From Treponema brennaborense DSM 12168 (lineage in GTDB: Bacteria > Spirochaetota > Spirochaetia > Treponematales > Treponemataceae): a DNA stretch of 64,000 nt. The notes beneath the pieces are model-generated. The model was given only the letters and a program-made list of their open reading frames with translations, made no database searches and was not told the DNA's origin. Shown here one piece after another: positions 1 to 7,621 of the stretch. Both the position numbers and the translations under genes were made by a program. How positions within the stretch are numbered: the stretch's first letter is position 1; each line of letters begins with the position of its first letter. The stretch spans positions 1,178,001 through 1,242,000 of the forward strand of contig NC_015500.1 of assembly GCF_000212415.1 (NCBI RefSeq). Direction: 5' to 3'.

Positions 1-1
1 C

Positions 2-1114
2 GTGCTCACCGACCGCCTCGGCGAGACCGGTAAAAAAGTACATACCGGGCGCAGTCGCAACGATCAGATAGCGCTCGACGAGCGGCTGTACCTGCGCCAC
101 GCGGTTCCCGACTTGCAGCGCAGACTGGTTACGCTGATTTCCGTGCTGAACGATATTGCCGGTTCCCATACGGAAACCCTTTTGAGCGGATACACTCATT
201 TGCAGCGCGCGCAGCCGGTAACGCTTGCTCATCACGTGTGCGCTTGGAGCTGGATGCTCGTGCGCGATCACGGCCGGCTGTCCGACGCGTTGAAGCGGAT
301 TAATCTGTCGCCGCTGGGAGCGGGAGCGCTCGCCGCAAGCGGACTGCCGCTCGACCGTGAAGCGGTAGCTTCGGCGCTCGGCTTTGAAGGGGTAACGCAG
401 AATTCGCTCGATACCGTTGCGGATCGCGACTATTGTATTGAAATCACCGCGGCGCTGTCGCTTTTGATGGCGCATCTGTCGCGGTTCTGCGAAGAAATAA
501 TCATTTGGTCTACCGAAGAATTCAAATTTATCGATCTGTCCGAAAAGTGGTCGACCGGTTCCAGCATCATGCCTCAGAAAAAGAATCCCGACTTTGCGGA
601 GCTTATCCGCGGCCGCACCGGCAAAGTGTACGGCGACTTGATCGCGCTTTTGACGATGATAAAAGGGCTGCCGCTTGCGTATAATCGCGATATGCAGGAA
701 GACAAATCGAGTCTGTTCGACGCATACGACACGGCGTTGTCGTGCGTAACCGTTTTTACCCATATGATCGGGACTGCCCGCTGGAATACGGAACGTATGG
801 CCGCTTCCTGTACCGGCGGACACGCGAACGCAACCGACGTTGCCGATTATCTGGTGCGCAAAGGTATGCCGTTTCGTACGGCACACGGCGTCGCGGCTTC
901 CGCGGTGCGTTTGTGCATCGAACGGGGCTGTAATATAGAAGATTTGCCGCTTGCCGATCTGCAGGCGTGTTCGCCGCTCATCGAAGCCGATTTGTACGCG
1001 TGCATTACGAGCGAAGCGTGCGTGTCTGCCCGCGATATTACCGGCGGACCCGCGCCGGCTCAGGTAAAACGGCAGATTGCCGCTCTCCGTGCGTTCTGCG
1101 TGGAGCACTCGTAA
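2..1114 (+). CDS. argH: Argininosuccinate lyase, 5'-truncated by window edge
   Basis: Cleaves argininosuccinate to arginine and fumarate in the last step of arginine synthesis (family knowledge). The frame is open from the left edge, and about the first 90-100 residues of a normal ~460-residue enzyme lie outside the window; the GTG at position 2 is not the real start. Visible family motifs are the HTGRSRNDQ segment near residue 15 and the fumarase/lyase signature GSSIMPQKKNPD near residues 186-197. The C-terminus is complete and ends with TAA at 1112-1114, about 110 bases before a strong hairpin terminator. Identification is firm. Confidence 0.96.
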   Translation: MLTDRLGETGKKVHTGRSRNDQIALDERLYLRHAVPDLQRRLVTLISVLNDIAGSHTETLLSGYTHLQRAQPVTLAHHVCAWSWMLVRDHGRLSDALKRINLSPLGAGALAASGLPLDREAVASALGFEGVTQNSLDTVADRDYCIEITAALSLLMAHLSRFCEEIIIWSTEEFKFIDLSEKWSTGSSIMPQKKNPDFAELIRGRTGKVYGDLIALLTMIKGLPLAYNRDMQEDKSSLFDAYDTALSCVTVFTHMIGTARWNTERMAASCTGGHANATDVADYLVRKGMPFRTAHGVAASAVRLCIERGCNIEDLPLADLQACSPLIEADLYACITSEACVSARDITGGPAPAQVKRQIAALRAFCVEHS

Positions 1115-1221
1115 CCGGCCGAATACGTTCGGCACGCGCGCGGCGGTATCTTGAAGAAGCGCGCCGTTTCGTGTACAGTATTTGTAAATGTTTTTTTGTA
1201 TATATGCAGAAAAAGGAGTGT

Positions 1222-1260
1222 AAGATAAAAACCGCCTGCAATATCGTCGGTTTTTATCTT
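1222..1260 (+). terminator. Rho-independent terminator after argH
   Basis: Perfect 13-bp stem (1222-1234 with 1248-1260) around a 13-base loop. The arms read AAGATAAAAACCG and its complement, so the right arm itself carries the U-rich tract. It sits between argH and the amino-acid transporter. Confidence 0.7.
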
Positions 1261-1264
1261 TTAT

Positions 1265-1379
1265 AAGTTTGCGTTGCAAACTTTCTTATTAAGTGCAGCT
1301 TCTCACTTTGTTGCGAAGCTGCGTAAAAAGCCAAGTCGGAAATTGACATTTCCTCCTTGACTTTTTATAGGAGTGTATC
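1265..1379 (+). promoter_or_regulatory. Hairpin-rich leader of the amino-acid ABC transporter
   Basis: Three further inverted repeats follow the terminator: 1265-1272/1276-1283 (perfect 8 bp), 1295-1302/1315-1322 (perfect 8 bp), and a long imperfect one, 1325-1343/1348-1366. The right arm of the last contains CTCCT (1352-1356), complementary to the Shine-Dalgarno AGGAG at 1369-1373. That allows two exclusive folds that expose or hide the ribosome site. A competing reading is a promoter here, TTGACA (1343-1348), 17 bases, TATAGG (1366-1371), which would start the RNA beside the ATG. The sequence alone does not decide. Confidence 0.4.
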
Positions 1380-2189
1380 ATGAAAAAAATGCTTGCAGCA
1401 GTCTGCGCGTGCGCGCTGATTGCCGGTACCGTATTCGCCGGCGGTAAAAAAGATTCCGGCGTAGACAATTCGCTTGAAGAATTGAAAACCCGCGGCGTGT
1501 TCGTACTCGGACTGGACGATTCTTTTCCGCCGCTCGGTTTCCGCAACGAATCGAACGACATCGCCGGTTACGATATCGATCTGGCAGCGGAAGTCTGCCG
1601 CCGTCTCGGCGTAACGCTGAAATGTCAGCCGATCGACTGGGCCGCCAAAGAACAGGAATTGAATACCGGCAACATCGACTGCATTTGGAACGGTTTTACG
1701 ATGACGCCGGAACGCGAGCAGGCGCTTTCCTTTTCAAAGCCGTATCTCGACAACGCGCAAGTCGTTATCGTCCGCGGCAATTCGGGTATTAAAACGCTCG
1801 CCGATCTTGCCGGTAAGTCCATCGGACTGCAGGCCGGTTCCAGTGCGGCGGACGCCGTTGAAGCGGCTCCCGAATTCAAGAAATCGGTAAAGGAAATCGT
1901 CGAATTCAAGGACAATCTGACCGCGCTGATGGATCTTGAAATCAAAGGCGTGGACGGCGTCGTTATGGATATGGTCGTCGGCAACTACAGTATTAAAACT
2001 TCAGGCAAGAATTTCGTCGTACTCGACGAACATTTGAGTTCCGAAAAATACGGTATCGGCTTCCGCAAACGCGATGTGAAACTGCGCGACGAAGTGCAGA
2101 GCGTTCTCGAGCAGATGGCTGCGGACGGAACGGTTGCCGCCATTTCTCAGAAATGGTTCGGAGCCGACATTTCCGTGATCGGCAAATAA
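1380..2189 (+). CDS. Amino-acid ABC transporter, periplasmic substrate-binding protein
   Basis: 269-residue SBP_bac_3-type binding protein for a polar amino-acid importer. A Lys-start signal peptide ends at about residue 20 with VFA before GGKK; there is no lipobox cysteine, so it is probably cleaved and periplasmic. The mature part has the typical opening of the family (TRGVFVLGLDDSFPPLGF, then GYDIDLAAEVCRRLG) and ends in a short helical tail. The start is supported by AGGAG six bases upstream. It is the first gene of a binding protein-permease-ATPase set, so a single imported amino acid is expected, but the ligand cannot be read from sequence. Confidence 0.92.
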   Translation: MKKMLAAVCACALIAGTVFAGGKKDSGVDNSLEELKTRGVFVLGLDDSFPPLGFRNESNDIAGYDIDLAAEVCRRLGVTLKCQPIDWAAKEQELNTGNIDCIWNGFTMTPEREQALSFSKPYLDNAQVVIVRGNSGIKTLADLAGKSIGLQAGSSAADAVEAAPEFKKSVKEIVEFKDNLTALMDLEIKGVDGVVMDMVVGNYSIKTSGKNFVVLDEHLSSEKYGIGFRKRDVKLRDEVQSVLEQMAADGTVAAISQKWFGADISVIGK

Positions 2190-2207
2190 GGTAAGGCGGC
2201 GGCTGCA

Positions 2208-2843
2208 ATGGAAAAAATGCTTCTTGCGATGTGCGAAGGGTCCCTCGTTTCTCTGAAAATATTTTTTCTGACTCTTCTGTTTTCGCTTCCGCTCGGTTTA
2301 CCGTTTGCGGCTGCCCGCATGTCTAAAAACCCGGTACTGTCCGTACCGGCTAAACTGTTCATGCTGATAATCCGCGGAACGCCGCTGATTTTGCAGCTCA
2401 TTTTCGTGTATTTTGCACCGTATTATCTATTCAAAATATCGTACAACCGTTTTACCGCCGCGATTATCGCCATGTCCGTAAATTACGCGGCGTATTTTGC
2501 GGAAATTTACCGCGGCGGCATCGAATCCGTGTCCAAAGGGCAGTATGAAGCCGGAAAGGTGCTCGGTTTTACCCGATTGCAGACGTTTTTCAGGATCGTG
2601 CTGCCGCAAGTGATCAAGCGGATTCTGCCCGCGACCGGAAACGAAGTCATTACGCTGGTAAAAGACACCGCGCTCGCTCAGGTTATCGGCGTTGCCGAAC
2701 TGTTCCGCGTTGCCCAAAACGCCGCGAGCCGGGAATTTTCAACGATGCCCATTTTCGTTGCCGGCGTTTTTTATTTTTTCATGAACTGGATCGTTTCGGC
2801 GGTGTTCGTCCGCGCGGAAAAAAAACTCGATTATTACCGGTAG
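2208..2843 (+). CDS. Amino-acid ABC transporter permease (HisM/GlnP type)
   Basis: 211-residue inner-membrane permease with several hydrophobic segments and the EAA loop (EAGKVLGFTRLQTFFRIVLP, near residues 108-127) that docks to the ATPase. An NEVITLVKDTAL stretch typical of the His/Glu/Gln permeases follows. It lies 18 bases after the binding-protein gene and 14 bases before the ATPase start, consistent with one operon. Only one permease gene is present, so a homodimer is likely. Confidence 0.93.
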   Translation: MEKMLLAMCEGSLVSLKIFFLTLLFSLPLGLPFAAARMSKNPVLSVPAKLFMLIIRGTPLILQLIFVYFAPYYLFKISYNRFTAAIIAMSVNYAAYFAEIYRGGIESVSKGQYEAGKVLGFTRLQTFFRIVLPQVIKRILPATGNEVITLVKDTALAQVIGVAELFRVAQNAASREFSTMPIFVAGVFYFFMNWIVSAVFVRAEKKLDYYR

Positions 2844-2857
2844 CGTTGGAGCGTGTC

Positions 2858-3604
2858 ATGTCCGAAGTCGTCGTAGAAGTAGAAAATCTTTCCAAATCGT
2901 TCAATACGCTGGAAGTCATCAAAGATATATCGTTCACCGTTTCCAAGGGTGAAGTGCTCGGCGTTATCGGGCCGTCCGGTTCCGGCAAATCCACCATGCT
3001 TCGCTGCGTAACGCAGCTTGAATCGGTTTCAGGCGGTACCGTCAGAATCGGCGGCGACACGCTGGTGCGGGACGGTGCGTACGCCGATAAGCGGACGCTG
3101 CGCCGAATCGGTTTGAAAGCCGGGCTCGTTTTCCAGAATTTCAATTTGTTTCCGCATTTCAACGTACTGCGCAACGTTACCGAGGCGCAGACGGTCGTTC
3201 TGAAAAAGACGAAAGCCGAAGCGCTTGAAACCGCGCGAGCGCTGCTTGCAAAGATGGGTCTTTCCGATAAGGAAAACGCGTATCCGTGCGAATTGTCCGG
3301 CGGGCAGCAGCAGCGCGTATCCATTGCCCGCGCGCTCGCTTTAAATCCTGAAGTGCTGTTTTTCGACGAGCCGACTTCGGCGCTCGATCCGGAACTGACC
3401 GGAGAGATACTGAAAGTTATCCGGTCTCTTGCGGAAGAAAAAATGACGATGGTCGTCGTAACGCACGAAATGTCGTTCGCTCGCGATCTTGCCGATCACA
3501 TCATTTTTATGGACGGCGGCGTCATCGTGGAGCAGGGGGACGCCCGCAGCGTGATTACGAATCCGCAGAACGAGCGCACGAAAGCGTTTTTAAGCAGATT
3601 TTAA
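2858..3604 (+). CDS. Amino-acid ABC transporter ATPase (GlnQ/HisP type)
   Basis: 248-residue nucleotide-binding subunit that drives the importer. Walker A GPSGSGKST is at 38-46, Q-loop VFQNFNLFPHF near 90, signature LSGGQQQR near 146-153, and Walker B VLFFDEPTSALDPE follows at once. The ATG at 2858 is preferred over the in-frame TTG at 2846 because TTGGAG just upstream serves as its ribosome site. Last gene of the three-gene operon; about 105 bases separate it from phoH, which has its own promoter. Confidence 0.94.
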   Translation: MSEVVVEVENLSKSFNTLEVIKDISFTVSKGEVLGVIGPSGSGKSTMLRCVTQLESVSGGTVRIGGDTLVRDGAYADKRTLRRIGLKAGLVFQNFNLFPHFNVLRNVTEAQTVVLKKTKAEALETARALLAKMGLSDKENAYPCELSGGQQQRVSIARALALNPEVLFFDEPTSALDPELTGEILKVIRSLAEEKMTMVVVTHEMSFARDLADHIIFMDGGVIVEQGDARSVITNPQNERTKAFLSRF

Positions 3605-3660
3605 ATCCGTTGCCGAACCCGTTTGCGACGGCTGCGCGATGGCAGTGCGGCGGCTTAAAC

Positions 3661-3690
3661 TTGACAGCCGCTGCGGTTTACCATTACAAT
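3661..3690 (+). promoter_or_regulatory. Sigma-70-type promoter of the phoH operon
   Basis: TTGACA at 3661-3666, 18-base spacer, TACAAT at 3685-3690. It would start transcription a few bases before the AGAGG ribosome site (3701-3705) of the GTG-started phoH gene. Confidence 0.6.
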
Positions 3691-3709
3691 TTACAGCCAT
3701 AGAGGTTTC

Positions 3710-4669
3710 GTGGAAACTGCGTATACGATAGTCGTGCCGGACGCTGAGATGCTGTCGCGTTTGTGCGGTACGAATGACAGTAATTTAGATCTCATTGAAA
3801 AACATTTGGGCGTGCCCGTTTTTACCTGCGGAAACGAATTATCCGTACCTGACGCGGATCCCGGCGTAGCGCAGCAGTTCAGGCATATCATAGACCGTTT
3901 GCTGGACGAAGCTTCCGAAGGCTGCGACGTGGGGCCCGATCTGCTGAACACCATTTTGCTCGATTCGTCGGATCGTCTTTCAGCCGGATCGTTTTCGGCG
4001 GCGAGCGTCGTTATTCCCGGCGGTATCCGGAAAGTGTATCCGAAGACCCGTAATCAGGCGGCGCTCGTGCACGCAATGCGCCGCAGCGACATGGTGTTCT
4101 GTCTGGGACCGGCCGGCAGCGGCAAAACGTTTCTCGCCGTCGCCGAAGCGCTCCGGCTCGTGCTGTCGCATGAAAAAGCGGGCATCGTGCTTACCCGGCC
4201 CGTCGTGGAAGCGGGCGAAAATCTGGGATTCCTGCCGGGCGATTTGGAACAGAAAATAAATCCGTATCTGCGCCCGCTGTACGACGCGATAGGAGCGCTG
4301 CTTCCGAAAGAAACCGTACGCAAGCTGACGGAATCCGGTGCGATAGAAACGGCGCCGCTGGCGTATATGCGCGGGCGGACTTTACATAACAGCGTTATTA
4401 TTCTGGACGAAGCGCAGAATACGACGAAAGAGCAAATGAAAATGTTTTTAACCCGGATGGGTGAAGGGTCGAAAGTCTTCGTGACTGGCGACATAACTCA
4501 AGTTGACCTTCCGCCGCGGACTGTGTCCGGTTTGGCGCACGCGGTTCGCGTGCTTCGTTCCGTTCCGGAGATAGAAATTCATTCGTTGACTGCCTCGGAC
4601 GTGGTGCGGAATCCTTTGGTCAAAAAAATTGTACAGGCGTATGAAAACGAACAAACCGATTTCTCCTAA
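3710..4669 (+). CDS. phoH: PhoH-like ATPase (YbeZ family)
   Basis: 319-residue cytoplasmic P-loop ATPase. Family members are usually encoded next to ybeY and are linked to rRNA and RNA metabolism; the exact role is not established. An N-terminal module of about 110 residues precedes the ATPase. Walker A GPAGSGKT is near 133-140, Walker B VIILDEAQNTTKEQMKMFLT near 227, then FVTGDITQVDLP. The GTG start is chosen because AGAGG lies four bases upstream and no better ATG exists. It is the first gene of a tight operon; the next gene starts inside its last 29 bases. Confidence 0.92.
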   Translation: METAYTIVVPDAEMLSRLCGTNDSNLDLIEKHLGVPVFTCGNELSVPDADPGVAQQFRHIIDRLLDEASEGCDVGPDLLNTILLDSSDRLSAGSFSAASVVIPGGIRKVYPKTRNQAALVHAMRRSDMVFCLGPAGSGKTFLAVAEALRLVLSHEKAGIVLTRPVVEAGENLGFLPGDLEQKINPYLRPLYDAIGALLPKETVRKLTESGAIETAPLAYMRGRTLHNSVIILDEAQNTTKEQMKMFLTRMGEGSKVFVTGDITQVDLPPRTVSGLAHAVRVLRSVPEIEIHSLTASDVVRNPLVKKIVQAYENEQTDFS

Positions 4670-6347
4670 AACTGAAAAAACGAACGCGCTGACTGCGTTA
4701 TTACATTCTCTCGGTAATTACGTTTCGCGTAATTATCTCATTCTCGTCGTTTTTCTGCTGGCGTTTACCGCCGTCGTCCTGATTGCGTTTTTTGCCGTCG
4801 CGTCGTCCGGCACCGTTTTTTCATACGCGGTGTCGGATTTTGAAGCGGGGCAGATCGCGGATCGTACGATTATTGCCGATAAAACGCTCGCGCCCGACGC
4901 GGCCAATCCGGCGTCGATAGAAAAAGGCGAAAAGGTGGTGCGCAAAGGCTTCCCGATTACCGAAGAATCGCTCGCCAAATTGCAGAAAATGGCGGAAGCG
5001 CCGTCGTATATCGATTACCGGGTGTTCGCCGACAAAGTGCTGTATCTGATGCTGCTGTCGGCGCTTTGGTTTTTGCTGTTTACGCCCGCGCTGACGGGGG
5101 TAAAAGCGTCGGTAAAAGAATGCGTGCTTCTGGCGATTTTTTTCGTGAGCATATACGCGCTCGCCGTTTTCGGCAGAAAGCTCGCGCCGTTTTCTTCGGC
5201 GTACAACGTGCCGATCGTGATTCCGGGCGTGCTTTTTATCATTCTGACGGCGGTATTGTTCGGGCAGCTGCACGCGGTCTTCTTTTCGTTTATCGCGGCG
5301 CTCGGCGTGCTGAACGCGGACGCGGCGAACCTTATTCCCGCACTGTTCGTGCTCGCTTCGTGTCTGGCTTCCGCCCGAATCGTCCGTAAAATAGAAAAAC
5401 GCATCGATTTGGTTTTTGCGTCGCTTTTGATCGCGCTGCTGAATCTGGTTTTTATGGTAACGTTCAAGATCATTTTTCTCGATTCGTTTTCAAACGCGCT
5501 GTTTACGCTGCTGATGATCGCGCTGAACGGTTTCATTTCCGGGATATTGGCGCTCGGTTTTCTGACTCCGCTTGAGTCGCTTTTAAATACGGCTTCGGTG
5601 TTCCGGCTCATGGATTTATCCGATCTGAACAATCCGGTGATGCGCAAAATGCTTTTGACCGCGTCGGGAACGTACAATCATTCGATGATGGTCGCGACGC
5701 TTGCCGAAAGCGCGTGCCGCGAGATCGGCGCGAATTCGCTGCTCGCGCGCGTGGGTGCGTACTATCACGATTTGGGTAAAGTGGATCAGAGCGAATATTT
5801 CGTTGAAAATCAGACCGGCGGAAACAAGCACGATGAAATAAATCCGCGCCTTTCGGCGTCCGTGATCAAGAGTCACGTTAAACGAGGGATTGAAAAAGCC
5901 CATCAGCTGCGCCTTCCGCCTGAAGTCATCGATATCATAGCCGAACATCACGGAAACGGACTTATTTCGTATTTTTATAACGAAGCGAAAAAACAGGACG
6001 ACACGGTTACTCCGGAAGAATTTTCGTATATCGGAAATCCGCCGTCGAGCAGGGAGTCCGCCGTAGTTATGCTCGCCGATACGGTTGAAGCCGCCTGCCG
6101 TACGCTTGAAAAACCGTCCGTGTCTCGGCTTGAAAAATTCATCCATCAGCTCGTTATGGGAAAATTCGAGCATCATCAGCTCGACAAATCGGAGCTGACG
6201 TTCAAAGATCTTGCGGTCATAGAAGATTCGTTCGTGCAGATACTGGCGGGGTACTATCATTCGCGAATCGAATATCCGAATCAAAAAGATCCCGACGACG
6301 ATACGCCGGCAAAAGAAAGGGGAGACGATGAAAAACGAAGCAAATAA
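4641..6347 (+). CDS. pgpH: 7TM-HD membrane protein, probable c-di-AMP phosphodiesterase (PgpH type)
   Basis: 568 residues from the ATG at 4641 (an upstream TTG at 4629 is less likely). One N-terminal membrane segment (about 31-55), a short extracytoplasmic stretch, then a block of membrane segments to about 310, and a cytoplasmic HD domain. Metal-site motifs are visible: NHSMMV, YYHDLGK near 374-380, and EHHGNG. Family members hydrolyse the second messenger c-di-AMP. The outer domain is much shorter than in Listeria PgpH, as judged from memory of that protein's length. It overlaps phoH by 29 bases and ybeY by 20. Confidence 0.85.
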   Translation: MKTNKPISPKTEKTNALTALLHSLGNYVSRNYLILVVFLLAFTAVVLIAFFAVASSGTVFSYAVSDFEAGQIADRTIIADKTLAPDAANPASIEKGEKVVRKGFPITEESLAKLQKMAEAPSYIDYRVFADKVLYLMLLSALWFLLFTPALTGVKASVKECVLLAIFFVSIYALAVFGRKLAPFSSAYNVPIVIPGVLFIILTAVLFGQLHAVFFSFIAALGVLNADAANLIPALFVLASCLASARIVRKIEKRIDLVFASLLIALLNLVFMVTFKIIFLDSFSNALFTLLMIALNGFISGILALGFLTPLESLLNTASVFRLMDLSDLNNPVMRKMLLTASGTYNHSMMVATLAESACREIGANSLLARVGAYYHDLGKVDQSEYFVENQTGGNKHDEINPRLSASVIKSHVKRGIEKAHQLRLPPEVIDIIAEHHGNGLISYFYNEAKKQDDTVTPEEFSYIGNPPSSRESAVVMLADTVEAACRTLEKPSVSRLEKFIHQLVMGKFEHHQLDKSELTFKDLAVIEDSFVQILAGYYHSRIEYPNQKDPDDDTPAKERGDDEKRSK

Positions 6348-6816
6348 AATAGAAGTATCCGTGCACGAAGCGTGCGGTTCGCCCGAATGGATCGAAAAAA
6401 TCGAGCCGTTTATGGAGTCCGTGCTGCGAAAATTGCATATTACCGGCTGGGAGGTCTCCGTACTGTTCTGTGCGGATCCGTTTATTGCGGAGCTGAACCT
6501 GCAGTACCGTTCGATCAAAGGTCCGACAGACGTGCTGTCTTTTGAACTCGGCGACGAATATATCGACGAAGACGGCGTGCCGTGGACTTCTGCGGGTGAT
6601 ATCGTCGTCAGTATCGATACGCTTGAACGGAACGCACTTGAATTCGGCGTTCCCGTCGATCAGGAACTGAAACGGCTGCTGATTCACGGTGTGCTGCATT
6701 TGTCGGGATACGATCACAGCGACAATTCTCCCGAACAGGAAATGCTCGTTTTGCAGGAGTCGATATTGCCCGATTTTCTGCACGACGCGGATATTATCAT
6801 ACGGGAAAAGGAATAA
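6328..6816 (+). CDS. ybeY: Endoribonuclease / rRNA maturation factor YbeY
   Basis: 162-residue UPF0054 protein, a zinc-dependent RNase used in 16S rRNA 3' maturation and ribosome quality control. The diagnostic metal site HGVLHLSGYDH is at 120-130, with His120, His124 and His130 as the likely ligands. The ATG lies in a GGGGAGACG context inside the end of the 7TM-HD gene. The phoH / 7TM-HD / ybeY order is the conserved arrangement expected for this family, which raises confidence. Confidence 0.95.
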   Translation: MKNEANKIEVSVHEACGSPEWIEKIEPFMESVLRKLHITGWEVSVLFCADPFIAELNLQYRSIKGPTDVLSFELGDEYIDEDGVPWTSAGDIVVSIDTLERNALEFGVPVDQELKRLLIHGVLHLSGYDHSDNSPEQEMLVLQESILPDFLHDADIIIREKE

Positions 6817-6829
6817 AGGAATACTATTG

Positions 6830-7621
6830 ATGGGTTTGTTTGACAAGTTTACGAAGAAGAAAAAAGATGCTGCGGGTGATTCCGGTTCGGGAACGACCGA
6901 AGAACAATTGAACGAAGAAAAGCGCGACATGATTCGGGGAATTGAAGATCTGTCGGAAACGTCCGTAAAAGAAGTGATGATTCCCCGTATAGACGTCGAT
7001 TTTCTGTCCGTCGGAACGCCTCAGAACGAGTTGCTTGAAAAAATCGCGGACAGCGGCCATTCCCGGTTTCCGGTATACAGCGAATCGATCGACAACGTCA
7101 TCGGAGTCCTGTACGTAAAAGACCTGATTGCGGCGTTCGCCCGGCACGAAGCGATCGATCTCGAAAAACAGGTGCGCAAGGCGTTTTTCGTGCCGGAATC
7201 GAAGCGGATAGACACGCTGCTGCGCGAATTCAAGCGCCGGCACGTGCACATCGCGATCGCAATCGACGAGTACGGCGGAATTTCCGGTATAGTCTGTATG
7301 GAAGATATTATTGAAGAAATCGTCGGCGATATTCAGGACGAATTCGACAACGAACGGGAAGATATCATTTCGCTCGGCGACAACATATGGCTGTGCGACG
7401 CGCGCGTCAATCTGGACGATTTGAACGAAACGATCGGTTCCGGCTTTCCGAACGAAGAATTCGACACGCTCGGCGGCTTCGTGTTCGACCTGTTCGGTAA
7501 AATTCCGGTTAAATACGAAAAGGTTTCCTGGAACGAATACGATTTTATCGTGCAGGACATGGAAGGGCACCGCGTGAACGTCATCAAACTGATTCGCCGC
7601 AGCAAGGACAACGAAACATGA
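6830..7621 (+). CDS. CBS-pair protein of the CorC/TlyC (HlyC) family
   Basis: 263 residues from the ATG at 6830 (AAAGGA ten bases upstream). Two CBS repeats span about 60-185 (VKEVMIPRIDVDFLSVG..., then KRRHVHIAIAIDEYGGISGI), followed by the HCC transporter-associated domain (GDNIWLCDARVNLDDLNETI... FDTLGGFVFDLFGKIP). There is no membrane domain, as in the soluble CorC type. Proteins of this group are linked to magnesium/cobalt efflux or act as ybeY-operon partners; spirochaete TlyC was once proposed to be a haemolysin, which is not supported here. Confidence 0.9.
   Translation: MGLFDKFTKKKKDAAGDSGSGTTEEQLNEEKRDMIRGIEDLSETSVKEVMIPRIDVDFLSVGTPQNELLEKIADSGHSRFPVYSESIDNVIGVLYVKDLIAAFARHEAIDLEKQVRKAFFVPESKRIDTLLREFKRRHVHIAIAIDEYGGISGIVCMEDIIEEIVGDIQDEFDNEREDIISLGDNIWLCDARVNLDDLNETIGSGFPNEEFDTLGGFVFDLFGKIPVKYEKVSWNEYDFIVQDMEGHRVNVIKLIRRSKDNET

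Noticed and set aside
6689-6829. 47-residue N-terminal extension of the CorC-like gene
   Set aside because: It lies inside ybeY in another frame, and a ribosome site supports the ATG at 6830.
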